Shown: positions 48,839 to 61,600 of the stretch, one piece after another
How positions within the stretch are numbered: the stretch's first letter is position 1
How the letters are laid out: every line of letters begins with the position of its first letter
From: Clavelina lepadiformis
Lineage: Eukaryota; Chordata; Ascidiacea; Aplousobranchia; Clavelinidae
Length of the DNA: 64,000 bases
Direction: 5' to 3'
Assembly (NCBI RefSeq): GCF_947623445.1
Contig: NC_135241.1
Location: forward strand, 3,350,501 to 3,414,500
Program-made: the position numbers and the translations under genes
Notes under the pieces: model-generated
The model's database searches: none
Told to the model about the DNA's origin: nothing
The model's input: the letters and a program-made list of their open reading frames with translations, nothing else

Positions 48839-51800
48839 CTAAAAATTTGAGCATCCATTGATATCTGCTTGCTCCGTCTTGTCACATTTAAACTCTGGAT
48901 TCAGATATGTCGCTCTATTTTCTTTCTGCAAATGAAATCGATCGGTTTGTGACTCATTCACGATTAAAAACGGAATATGTTTATTTGTTTCCTTTTTTAA
49001 CATATTTCTGCCGTTAAAACAGGTTGTGTTTAACATGCTTGATAACACGGTAATACCATGGTTTTTGTACGCGAGTTTAAGCGGCTTATTTACTAAAAAC
49101 ATACGTAATTTCATGATTTCAGTTAACCAATGAACCAATTTATGTGATCAAATATTTTTTCTTACCAATCCGGTCACCGAATAAAGTTCCACGTCATCTT
49201 TCTTTTCGTCGTCATGTTGAACGCCACATCGCATGGCCTTCTTGAAGGATTCCGGGAGACACTTGAAAACCCAGTGGTCAAAGAATGGATAAATCAGACG
49301 TGGGTCTACTCCCTTACGACCATACCATCCACCTAATAACAGCAAATGTTCTTAGATTTAGCACACCTGGTACTCGACCAATCTCCTTTTTAAACTTCTA
49401 ACTTATATGACTTATAATTGAAGCACAATGTTCGGATAGCTTTGCTACAGGCTAGTTGCCTATATGTGCCTACTGTTTTTGCTGTAGGTTGAGCTTGGTC
49501 AGAACATTCTTATGATACTATAGTTGATGAGAGTTGTATATGCGCTTTTGAATGGTTATATCCAAACGTATAGCATGCACAAAAACACGAAAGAACCTTA
49601 AAGGCAAAATCAAGCAAACTCGACGACTAAGCTATTCAGGTACTTTTCGAAAACTTACAAGCAATCCCGCTGACCAGCAATCCAACACCAAGAGTCCAGC
49701 AGAAGCCCCATACCGTATAAAGCATATAAGAAAGCGCGTATAAATCAGCCTCTGGTGGCGCGTTGTCCTGCGTTTGTGGCGGTGATGGAAGAGTCGTTGT
49801 TAATGCAGCTGTAGTTATATTTGTGAAGTTACCGGGACACATTGCTGTGCTGTATGAGAGTTCATCCAGGAAATCTGGCGACGGTCGATAGTTTCGACTT
49901 CCAATAAATACCCAAATTGCTGCTGCGAGTCCTGCATTTGTTCCAACAAATGCTCCCTATATGGAGATACAGTGTAAGAAATAACAGGAAAGCTGTCAAT
50001 CTTCAAAAGTGTTTGCATAGTTGGAAAGTTCAATCGTATATAATATAAGTAATTGTTAAGGTGCTTGCAATGTGTGGCTGTTTGTTCGTACCCAGCTATT
50101 AGCAAACGGGAATAAAATCCCAAGCGTGTAAAGCCCAAGTAATGGTCCTCCAACCAAGCCAAGAACGCTGATTGCTGCTTGCAAGAGGTGGCCCAGGGTC
50201 GATGTCAGATAAGCGAATAGCATGCACACTCCACCATAGAACACGACAAGACCTGTGTAGCAGGATAAAAGGTAATAACTGAGCCTAAACCGACAAAGTT
50301 TTTGTGTTTCTGTATTTTTACTCACGCCTAGGTGATTATAAAGGTATGAAAAAGCTCACGGGATTACCTCTTGACACCCAAGTGAAAGTGTTGTCCTCCC
50401 AATTGAAATATGGTTTTACGAAATCTTCTACAGTGACACTTGCCATTGCTGTTATTGCCGTGGATACAGTACTGAAATGGAAAACGGGTCGAACATCGTT
50501 TGTATATTTGTAACAGCTTTTGCTCATACAGTATATTTCTATGCAGAGACAAATTTACCTGAGGCTTCCTGAATATACACATGCAATGAAAAGTCCCGGC
50601 ATTCCTGGATAATTTTGAAAAATGTCAAGCACCAGATATGGAAGAAGCTGGGAAATAAAAGGTTATAAAGACTTTTTCGGTTTTGTTTTTACAGGCTAGA
50701 TATTTTAGGTTCATTTCTGCACCTGATCTGGTTTTTCAAGGACTTTGAATGAGATAGGATCGCAATCTTGGTAGTAAGCGTACAAAATTAACCCACACAT
50801 CACTGCAAAGACATTCAGTACTGTAAGTCCAATATTGTTAAGCATAATTGATCTGCAGAAAACAAAAAGAATAACAGTTTTTTGAGGATCAGTTCTACTC
50901 CATAAATATAGGAATAAGCCACATATCAAAGTTAAAACACTTACTTTTTCGCTTCCTTTACCGATCGACACGAGAGATATCGCTGGACCTGTCCTTGATT
51001 CACTGCATACAGCGCCATGAACAAGAAACCGGCACCAAACGATATGTTCCACGCTGTGTGTCTTTCTCTTGGATCAAGATCAAACCTATAATCGTATCAT
51101 ATTACCCGTTTAACTTTTTAGGTGGTTATTAAAAATGCATTTGGTAGAAACTGTACTTGCCGTGATTTAATGCATGCAATAGTTGTTGAAAATGAGTTGG
51201 TAATATATTTATAACAAGCTTTATAGGGAGCTAAGGAAACTAAAAGGTGTTTTGGCCAGTTCTTTTACATTAATGTTGTGTATTTTAAGCTGCGTGAGTG
51301 TCTGAATGAATAAGAATAATTTAGGACTCCATATAGCACTTAGTTGCTTGTTTACTTCCATAACTCCAGTCTTCCACCTTCCAGACATTTATTCCAAATG
51401 TTTTCAAACCCTCCCATTACGACTGATCCACGGATAATGATGCTGAGGAATCCGGCCAACATTACGACAGCCTGAATTGCATCAGTCCATATAACTGCCT
51501 TCAATCCGCCCTTTAAAGACAGAATTACAAACCCGGCTTTAAAATTGTAGGGAAGTTTTCACTACAGCGCTTAGGAAACTGAAAATATCATCTATGTGTC
51601 GACATAAATGACGGCAAATTGCAACATGCTGGATTGCAACTTACCAAGCTGCTGTAGACGATGCATACGATACCGGTGGAAACGACTGCTGCCCACAAGT
51701 TAAATCCCGTTACTGAAGATCGAATTTGTTTAAAACGGTTAGAAAATACAAATTTAGTAATTCAATCAAAAATATGTTTCAGCCAACTTATAGGCCTAAT

Positions 51801-52700
51801 ACGTTTTAGCACAAAATGCAAACAATTTGTCTGTAAAAAGCGTGTTTACCTGCATTAAGAGCCAGAGCCGGCGCGTAGATGACTATTCCGATATATAAGA
51901 CTGTTTGAAGCATGTACAACAGCGTCCCTTCAATTCTAATCAAGCGACTGAAGCGTTTTTCCAGGTACTTTTGAGAGTAACATGTTCTCAGTTTGGTTAT
52001 GACTAACGATGCAATACAACACGTTAAGCAGAATAATCTTATGCAAATTTTACCATGATACGAAGAAACTACGATTAAAGCAATTCCCTCTACCTCGTAC
52101 ACACTCGTTAGCTGCATGTTGTAGAATGTCGGGATGTAGATTTCTGCTGTCACAGTAGACATCAGCACGAAAGATAACAGAATCCTAAAATATAGCCACG
52201 AGTTTGCAAAAAAATAATTTGGAATCATTTCGATTTTTACAAAACATTTTGCAACTATTTTGCGCTGAAAAAGTGCAAGTTAGATGAAATAAGGTTTTTT
52301 ACCCACCATATATACATTGTGCCGTATCTGTAAACCTCAGATGGCGTCCCAAGTACCAACACAGCTGACATAAAACCAACCGACAGAGAAAACGCAACAG
52401 GGTAGGCACTCATTGACCTAAGTCAAATGGGAAATTGTAGCTCTAACTAATTCACTTTAAGGCCAACAGTGAAACCATTCAACAATTACAAACACAACTA
52501 GAATTACAAGTCAACAGTTTTTGGTGGAAATTGAGATAAACAGCGACAAAATTTCACCTTCCTCCGAGCAAATATTCCTCTGTGTTTTGTTTCTTTCGGT
52601 CCTTGATGGCGTAAAATATCCCAATTGCCGTGGAAACGAGTAACATCAAAGCAAACACAACATAATCTGCGACTGAGAAAGTTTTTGGAGAAAAATCCAT
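48839..52700 (-). CDS. S7: SLC5A8/12-like sodium-coupled monocarboxylate transporter (620 aa)
   Basis: Fourteen exons in transcript order: 52558-52700, 52307-52417, 52094-52184, 51850-51967, 51645-51712, 51356-51510, 50945-51085, 50723-50852, 50559-50647, 50368-50471, 50092-50252, 49659-49956, 49166-49332, 48839-48925. They total 1,863 nt in frame. All SLC5 landmarks are present ([62 protein letters not shown]). The tail has [10 protein letters not shown] and TYLNPEF, which recall human SLC5A12 (CGVQHD) and SLC5A8 (DNPAF), so this copy keeps the most ancestral-looking C-terminus. It ends in SNF, a possible PDZ ligand. It is the most diverged of S4 to S7 at DNA level and lies next to K4. No lesion seen. 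Confidence 0.92.
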
Positions 52701-55059
52701 CTTAATATCGCTGACTTATCAAAATGTATTTATCAGTTTTCCTATATGGTTACCTATAGGCTATAGCAATAGACATTTTTCATTTTTTAATAGTCAGTGT
52801 ATGCAATATGCACATCATATTTACACCTATATAGTTACGACTGTTAATTTTTTCCTTTAATAACTCAATATTAATTGTCTGTAAACAACCTTTTATGGAA
52901 AGCTGACAATCACAGATAGAAAGGTGGCCTTTTCTATTCTATATTTAGTATTTATTCGATCAACTTTTGTTTGACGCCAATGTCTTTCAGAGAAAATTTT
53001 GCCTGATTGTTAAACAACAAAGACATTGCTTCTGTCTCATGTTCATCAAGTCATACGGACAACCTGCCAGCAAACGCAATCGATTGTTTGATATGAAATT
53101 TGCAAAATAACATGTCACCATAATCGTTGACGAGAGAGATGGATTTATTGTTACGTGACACCACGAAAGGTTGATGAACTTTGTGCAATCCACCATTTCC
53201 GTGTTTTTTCATATGGGAGATACCCGACTGCAAAATTTACGTCTACTTTGCCTGGTCGCTATACACACTGCTCATGCAACAATGCACTAACTTTATAGCG
53301 ATTTCTGTTTACAGAATTTCAGTTCCTTTATACATCTAACATTCTCATTGAAGCTCATGCGTTTTTTTTGTTACATCCAACACCCATTAATGCAGTTATA
53401 CAAGGGTTGTCACGGTATTCTATTTCCCGATACGTTTACCCGCCATATTAATTTTTAATGAATATTTGATTATTTCAACCTTGAATCATTAACAAATAAG
53501 CCTTAATGTAATACTGTGCAAATGTACAAATGTTAACTTCAGTAATATAGACTATAACTGCACTTTTAGCATTTATCGTTCATACATCAACGACCTGCTA
53601 TAACAATGTCCCAGTTAAAATTGAAACAGGACGCTTCCGTAACCTGACATTTTCACCTGTGTTTGCTCGTGCTTTTAACAACGCTGTCCGAAAAGCTAGG
53701 CGTTTATTTAAGATTTAATAGGTCGACCCGCAGCCTCAATATATTAACCTAGTCAATGTTTGAAATCTTAATGACGTTAATCAAAGCTGGTGCACTGTGA
53801 GGTGACATCGTGTAGTTTGTTCTTTGTCGTATTTCATCAGAACTAATCGTAGCCTATATGTTCACGTCATTTTCATAGTTTCTTGCAACCAAACCTAAAT
53901 GTTATCACGTATTACCGTAAACATGACTCAAACCTACCTTTTAATCTTAACCTAAACTCGAGTACCTAATAGCTAAAATCAACTTTTTCACTGCGTGACC
54001 CACTTACGGTGAACAACTCACTTGTGGTGCCGTTATCATCACAACAGCTGTTGTTGACACCTTGCAAAGCCCATTATAATGCTTGCAACCATATCTAAGA
54101 AACATATGACACAAACAGCAGCTAAAACAATTGAATTAAATCTTATTTCGCTATTTGATGGCGTTATATCTACCATCATTCTTTCCGCGTCTACAGCTTT
54201 AATATTCAATATAATTTGGCCCGAGTTGACTTTTATTTGTGGTCCGTGGTAACATTAAGTTCGACCACCCTGAGTTTAACATTTATTGTTTCTACTGAAA
54301 TTAAAAACACGCCTACGTCATTCGGGAAACGTTTCCTGGGGAACTTTTCTTCCTTTTAACACTTCGTTTAAAATGATCGAAATGTGGCCAATTTTCTGTA
54401 CTTGCAAATCATAATCTTCTTTCTTTAAAGTCGCTGAGCCTTGGGCAAACTCATCTATTAGTTTATTTAGAAGTTACCCCACAATTCTAAGTATGAGCTG
54501 TAATCTGTCGGACTGAAAAATGTCCGTGCAGCTTATGCACTTCAGGGTATAGGCCTATATATGCCAAGTGCGATTACACTGAAGCTCCCCGTATACTGTG
54601 CTTATTACTATGCAAGTGGGACCTAGAAAGTGTCGGTTGTGTCGATTTCTTTTCTGAAACGGAGTTATTGACACGAGCAGCATTTTTAGGTTTTCCTGCA
54701 AAGTTTATAATTAAGCGCAGCATTCTTAAGGAAACTCTGAAAAAAAATTTCTACAAACAGCTGATTGGAAATGCATATTTGTCCATGCCTTGTCTTGACA
54801 TACTTTACGGTGACAGAGTTCAACAGGTCCTATAATTTAATCTGTATATTTGTCAAATTGCTTTATTAGCGGATATAAATTAATTATTATAGCTGCCTAT
54901 ATGACTGCGCGCGGTGAACTACTTTATTTATCAACCACAAGTATATGCGGTTATTTTAAATTCCATTTCCCCTTGCTTGATCGCTTAGCCTTTTACACTT
55001 CGTCCATCTGCGACACGACAAATGCGAATGATAGACTACTAACATCTTAAAATGTGCAG

Positions 55060-55081
55060 ATATATATATATATATATATAT
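55060..55081. repeat. (AT)n microsatellite
   Basis: Eleven uninterrupted AT dinucleotides in the spacer upstream of S7. Confidence 0.9.
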
Positions 55082-56710
55082 GCTTCTGTGATCAATCCTC
55101 TAAAGAGCAACTTGTCGTCATTATATTGGCCGTCATTATCTTTGGTAAAGAATGAATACAATTACTTCATAAACGTTTTGCGGACAATCCCCGCGTATTC
55201 TTTTACGGGAAAAACCCGGCTGCAAACTTTGCGTCAGCGTTGCAATTTTTAATGTTGCCTACCTAGCATTACGGCTACTTTCGGCAACTTACTTTACTTT
55301 GCACTTCTATTCACAGAGTTTCCGTTCCTAACCTGTCTAGCTTATAATTACCATGTTAGCTGTGTGTCTATTGTTCTTTTCTTACTAATCCCACGCTGCA
55401 ACGTTTAGAAACGTTGACATCATAATTAAAGCACCGATACTTTTTTGTGAACTTTCCCGTCTTGTAAACTTTGATCGGTGAAAAACATGTGATCCATGTT
55501 GCACACGCGAACCCATCACATCGCACAACGCACCTACCACACGCATCGCTTGTGGATCTTGCGACAATTGCATCAATCTGTTTGCTTGAAAATCACTCTG
55601 GTTTCTACTTCTGCCGTGAGAAAGACAGAATCGCTGTTTTTGTGATTCCTTTTGCGAATTACGTCATGACGTCATTGTTTTCCTTGTCGGGTGTAGGGGC
55701 TAAGAGATCGTTATGTGAGATTGCGATTATTTGTGTGTGAGTTGTGATGCGACCTACTTTCTTCTTCTGCTGTATACGCCTCGTGGCAATAACTTTAAGA
55801 ATGTCGGCATAGATCACCATTGTCTTGCTATTCGAAGTATTCTCTCTCTTTTCATGTTACGATTCTATGCAGAAAACTAACTTGAAAAAAATTTTCGCAA
55901 ATTTCATCAAAACATTAAATTTAATGACTGTAAATGGAAAAGGTTCTGTGCGTTTGCCTGGTTTTAAAAACAAAATTTGTTGTACAATTACTTTTGCTTT
56001 TACAGTCTAGAAATAATTTTTTTTAACTGTAAACTTTCAAAGCTAGATCCTCTTTTTGGCAACTGGGTTCTAGCTAGATAGTTTTCGGTCCGTCGGTTTC
56101 TTCCTGCAACCAAATTAAATGACTGTAGCTCTGGTAGCAGATATGCTTCCTTTACAAGTGTTGTTATGGCTAGGTCCTTTGTTTGGGAAAGCATCAGCTC
56201 CAAAAGTTTCTTTCTGGTGATCGAGCAAATAAAGTTTGCTTTTTGTTATTTTGTGTTTGCGTTGCAATTTCGGTGCTTTTTTACAACTCTCCGGCGCCTC
56301 TGCTAAACCATTAACCATGCTCTTTTTGATATGATTCTGTGTTTTCTGTATTGAAACCTGAAAAACAAAAGTGAAAGGACGTTTGTTTACTTTGTTTTGC
56401 AAAAATGCTTTAGACAGCTGGCGTCTGTTTTTGCTGTAGAAGCATGGTTATGACTTCACTTTTTGTAAACAAATTTCTATAATGATTGATAGAGAATAAA
56501 GAAACAATGAATAAAGGAATATAGGAGTAAATGTCCTATTTTCTCTATACATTTATGTTTAATATGCATGTTGCGTCATATTGAGTTACATTTACTTTCT
56601 GCGATTTTTCGAATTTTTGTTATTTTGCCTACATTTTAAACTGTTCACCCACGAGCATAGAACAGAAGCAAGCGTCGTTCATACCTTGCTTAAAAGTATT
56701 ACAACGGTAG

Positions 56711-56783
56711 TAAAACTTGGAATTGAACCCGGTTCACATGTTTACGAATCCGGCACGCTAACCACTCTGCTATCTCGAGAGTC
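56711..56783 (-). repeat. tRNA-Thr(CGT)-like relic, possible SINE head
   Basis: The minus strand reads GATAGCAGAGTGGTTAGCGT (A-box like), then TTCGTAA where an anticodon loop with CGT would sit, then GGTTCAATTCC (B-box like), in tRNA order and spacing. The anticodon and T stems pair poorly and there is no matching acceptor stem, so a working tRNA is unlikely. It may be a tRNA pseudogene or the head of a tRNA-derived SINE. No A-rich tail was identified. Confidence 0.45.
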
Positions 56784-57641
56784 GGCAATTTATAGTTTTT
56801 GTATTTTTGTACATGCTTTTCAAGTAATGTTCAAAACGTATTTTGCTGCAATAATAGCATAAGATAGTTGACCACTTGATCTTGACAAAGAGCAATAGAG
56901 GTTTCATTTTACACTGAATTGCTCAAGCACGGTTATTCATTCAGCCTGTAGCCAAACGTTTCTGGTCAGGTTCTTTATTTACTTGAGTTGGGCGCGGCTT
57001 GACTTATGGTCTTTCCTAGATTGGACACCATGCTGAAGAGAATGAGAATTGAGTCACAAAAGAAGTTATAACAAAACTACTGCGGAGCTTAATAGCATTC
57101 CAGAAATGTGTTTCAGAGGTATCGAAACGAACTAAAACCGTGCAAACAAAACACGAATTAATCGACAGCCATGATGAGAAACTTTTCCTACATCGGGATT
57201 TTTTGCCTTTGAGACTAAGAGAAAGACCGGTGCTGTATTCTTAGAACTCACATAAGCTATGAACGATACAGTATATGGCACAGCGCCTTTGCCTGCAATT
57301 TGCTCCTTCTACTGTCAAACAGGCTTATGGTCGGTATAATTATGGAGCTCGTCTACAAAGTACGCCCTCAACGATTTTGTATACTTGGCAAGAAAATGGG
57401 AAATAGCAAATGTGACTCTCTGCCAAGACATGACTACTTCATCGGTCAACCTCCAGAAATAGAGATTGAAGCTTCGCAAAACCAAATCGGCGTCGGTGTC
57501 TACCCCACCAACAAAGAAGTAAAACGTGAGCTCAGGGTTATCATCAATGAAACGCTTGTTTCCTTCTGTCCTGTCCTCGAATAGAGAATAGGCCTACTGT
57601 GGGGCAACTCTGGGCAGATCGTTCGCGTACCGCCTACACCT

Positions 57642-58097
57642 TTAGTCACCACCCAAGAAATTCACATCTCGCATCATTTGTAAAAACGATTGTTGGTTAT
57701 GGGTTCCAACTCTGGAGCTGGAACTGCTGCTACCGTTTGCACAGCAGCTCTCGCCTAACTCTACTCCACTGTGGAGCACTGTGCTTCTGCTTGGTGCCGC
57801 AGTGTTCACTACCACCGTATTGCCATAAACGGTGTCTTGTGTACCGTAACACAGTGACCGGGTGCTTGCTTCCCACACTACCGGTGGATAATCTCCCCAT
57901 TCTCGCGGGCATCCATCCTTCTGACTTCGCCGCAATAATGCTACTCTTTTTTTCGCGTCGGACAATGAGCCATCCCACTTACTCCACTCTAAGCTTTTTG
58001 TCCTACCAAACAAGCAAGATCGACGACTAAAATCGAGGCACCCATTTATACGACGATGATAATAATTGTAGTGAATACGGTACTGGTTAACAAACAA
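57642..58097 (-). CDS. Unidentified open frame, Ser-rich, doubtful
   Basis: A minus-strand frame of about 150 codons with a run of six serines near its end lies downstream of K4. I do not recognise the product. The same stretch is open for 143 codons on the plus strand and for 82 codons in another minus frame, so base composition alone may explain it. No splice context or poly(A) signal ties it to a gene. It could be a last exon of an unrecognised gene or simply non-coding GC-richer DNA. Confidence 0.2.
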   Translation of the reverse strand: MFVNQYRIHYNYYHRRINGCLDFSRRSCLFGRTKSLEWSKWDGSLSDAKKRVALLRRSQKDGCPREWGDYPPVVWEASTRSLCYGTQDTVYGNTVVVNTAAPSRSTVLHSGVELGESCCANGSSSSSSRVGTHNQQSFLQMMRDVNFLGGD

Positions 58098-58655
58098 ATC
58101 AATTATAAATTATTAGAATTTGCCCTTGATTGAAATTAAAATGCTTTTAAAAATAACGGCATCTGTCAGTATTTATAAGCGCAACTCGAATTTCACGGTA
58201 ACAAATCACAACACTTTTAACAGTTTTCAAACGTTAAATGTGAGCTACACTTCGCACACTCTATCTACAGTATGTTAAATATAGGTAGCATTAAACTATA
58301 CCAAAAGCCAGTTCGTAAGGCCAATTTGCTATACCGTTAACACAACCAGAGATATAGATCTCAAACTTTTTGAATTTGTTGACAAAACTGGACTTTTTAG
58401 TAATCACCACACAAAGCATATTGCGGATAAAATTGCTTCGGCCATCGCCCGAAGCAAGGGAAAGCAAGAACGCACCAATCAAACAGACGGAGGCAGTGGT
58501 CCGTCTTGAAAAGCCAGACTTGTACAACCAATCAGCGTTATTCAAGAGGAGACGTAAAATCAGAGTGAACGCATAAAGTGCAATTATAGAGTCATTCAAA
58601 CTACATGCAGCTTACTAATGGATAGCGGAAGCGTGCGCTAAGAAAGTGCATATTT

Positions 58656-58672
58656 TTTATTTCTATTTTATT
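58656..58672 (-). terminator. K4 polyadenylation signals
   Basis: Two AATAAA hexamers lie on the minus strand at 58,667-58,672 and 58,656-58,661. The first overlaps the last base of the K4 stop codon (TGAATAAA), implying an extremely short 3' UTR if used. Confidence 0.6.
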
Positions 58673-61600
58673 CACAGAAACCAGGGAAAGAGCAAACGCA
58701 TCGGTAAGGCAAATATTGCGTTCATGGGAGATCGAATGTTTTCAACAAATTTTCGTATTTGCTTCAATGGAACTTCCAACTCAGGATCATCTTTCATTAG
58801 GTCAACTGCAGCATTAAACTCAGTTTCAGCCTGATCGTAATCCTTAAACTTGTAGTTGCAGTAACCAAGCATCAAATGCAGCATGGATTTTATGTGAGAC
58901 ATGTTAGCTTCATCACCTAAATTTGTAGGAAGCAAACTAAAGGCTTCCTTGGCTGCATCAAAGGACTTTCTGTATTCCTTCGTTTTGATGTAGAAGCAGC
59001 TCAAATATCCCAGACAGGCGCTCAAGTACTTTCTTCTGACACGTTCTTCAGCCGTTGTACTTTGACGTATTTGTGCAGTCATCTCATTCAAAAGCGGTAT
59101 GAATTCTGATGGAATAAACCCAACTCGAGACGAAAACGATGCAATGCTGGCCACTTCTTTCATCATAACAGCTGCGAAGCCGTAGATGCAACGAATTTGG
59201 TCGTTAACATCCGGGATTAACTTACTCAGGCTCACGCCGCAACGTTGCATCGACGTTGCCTCGTTATAACATCTGTTGCTGAGTAGCTTTTCCGACATTT
59301 TCTTCAAGAGCGCCTCGCAGATTTCCACACTGTTTTCTTGAGCTGAGCTAGGCTCAGTGACATGCGCAGCCAAGTCACGACACAGACTGATTACATCGTC
59401 TTTGATGTCGAGCAAAAGTGCCATTCTCAGCGAAAGAAAAATCTTTTTAAATCGATGAACACCTTTCAACAATTTCTTCTGAAAGAACTCGAGTATTTCC
59501 CGCCCTTTATCTCTGGCCATTGTTGGGTTTTTCTCATATAGATCACATATGTCTGTAAAACAAACGAGAGTTACTTGGTCACATTGTTAAACAGTAATCG
59601 CAACTCAAAAGTAAAATGGCTACAACTAGAAACAAAAGCTGAAATATGTATGTGCCGATACGTACTTTCAAAAGTAATGCAGAGCTTGTTATATCTCCAT
59701 TCGTCTCCCTTTTCACTCTCAGCTTCCCGGTAGCAGTAATGAGCCTCGAGGAAATGTTTTTCTGCTTTTTTAAGCTTCTCAGCTTTTTCGTATTTCAGAC
59801 CTAAATTGTTGCAGCAAGCTCCAAACACGCTCAACTTTTTGCAGGAATCTCCGAAAGTTTTTTTCAGAGCGTTCACAGCATTTGAATATAGATGAATGGT
59901 CGCCAGAACCTGGTTTCCAAGCTTATCGTTGCACATTGCCATGAAATACCAGATGTTGGCTTTAAGTTTCACAACGTCTTCCTCTTCCTCTTGGTTGAGT
60001 GAGGCTATGCCCCGGAACAGACCAATCATGCAATCCAGGGCCTGATTGTTGATGGCTTTCTCCAAATCTCGATCATCCTTTACATTTTGAGCAACCGCAT
60101 ACGCAAGGGTTGCGATGCGTTTGAATGTGTCCAGTTGATGTTGGATGTCTGTGACTTTGTTGCATAAGGGAATTATTGATTGCAGGAGATGGATAAAAAT
60201 ACCGCTAGGTTTTGTTTGCAGTAAAGCTTCCACTAAATCGGTGATCTCTTTTAAGACGTTTCGGGCATATTCCTCGCTTAACTGCTTGGGTGGATCCTTT
60301 TCTACAAGTTTAATCAGTTCTTCGCAGGCGTTTAACCAACCATCTCTGTCTTTTTCTTTTAGCTTGTCACGAACGGTTTTGACTTTTTGTCGAAGGTTTT
60401 GAAATGCTAGGCATTGAAAAAAATTAACAAATCCATATGTTAATCAAGTTTTTTTGTTTAGTTTCGTGGTATGGGAAGCTAATAGTAGCCTACAATCTGT
60501 GCCCTTTATAGCAAAATATTTACACAAGTTAGATAAAAGTTATGTTAGTTGAGAAGTTAATAGCTGACGACACAAAGAGCATTGTATCACGGCAAATTTA
60601 CTTTTCAGGACAAAGTTAATGTTTAATATGTAAAAATATACTACTAATGAAATCAAAATCCTGTTAAAGCCACCATTTAGATTAGGTCATGTTTTTCTGT
60701 CACCCATGTTACGGCTAACGTGAATTATATAAAATCACAAACAACGCTGGGTCATTCTCTTTAATCTGTTATGCCTGACGTACCTGCTGACTCCTTTTGT
60801 TTGACGTCACCTGCGGGGGTTTCTTTGTTGACAGGTCTTGGCTTTTGCTTATTTGTTTGAGTGTTAGTTTGCTTATTACCTGCAAAGTTATTGTTAAGAG
60901 ACCAACCCTCAATAATGTTTTAAGCTTGAGAAAACTTGTTGATGGAATATGTTAAAAATACAGAAGTTTCTGGTTTACAACTGTACCTGATGTTGACAGT
61001 ATAGCTTGGTTGATGGTTTGACAGGCTTCTTCCTGAAACACGTCATCTCTAATGTCAACGTGAGCCAAAACGTTAGCAACATGTTGCGCCATAGTTGCAG
61101 GCTTGATAGTCGCCAGTTGTTGTTGAAGTTCATCTCGTACTTCCATCATTGGCGGACGCTCTGACGGGTCTTTCTTTACGCATCTGACCAAGAGGCTTTT
61201 AAGAAGAGAAATTATTTCGGCACCATGCTCATCATTTATTGACTTTAGATCTCCAATGTATTCGTCAATCAAAGACATGTCCAGACGAATGCCAGGGAAA
61301 ATATGTAACAACAACATTAGAAGATTCTGTTGCACTTCCGGGTACTGCTGGGTAATTGCCACGTACAGGATGACGCCGACGCTGAAAACATCCATAGCGG
61401 TCGTTAGCCTTTCGCTATCACCAGTAAGTCGTTCAGGGGCGCTAAAAACGAGAGTATATTGTCGTCCTTCTCCAGGTTTGTCTGGTCCTGCTCTAAGAGA
61501 TTTGGTGTGAAATGAAAAAGCAGCTCCGCCAAAATCAGCAACTTTACAGTGAAGATCTGAACTGAGTAAGATATTTTGTGGTTTTAGATCGCCATGTGCA

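Larger units (their letters stand above)
52701..58655. other. Large gene-poor spacer between S7 and K4
   Basis: About 6 kb without a supported gene. Contents seen: a pair of weakly similar blocks (about 53,180-53,370 and 55,190-55,370), an AT microsatellite at 55,060-55,081, a tRNA-Thr-like relic at 56,711-56,783, and a GC-richer patch with open frames on both strands at 57,600-58,100. Other open frames of 60-95 codons look random. Confidence 0.55.

Noticed and set aside
57300-57584. 94-codon plus-strand frame
   Set aside because: No recognisable domain, no splice context, and its length is unremarkable for the region.
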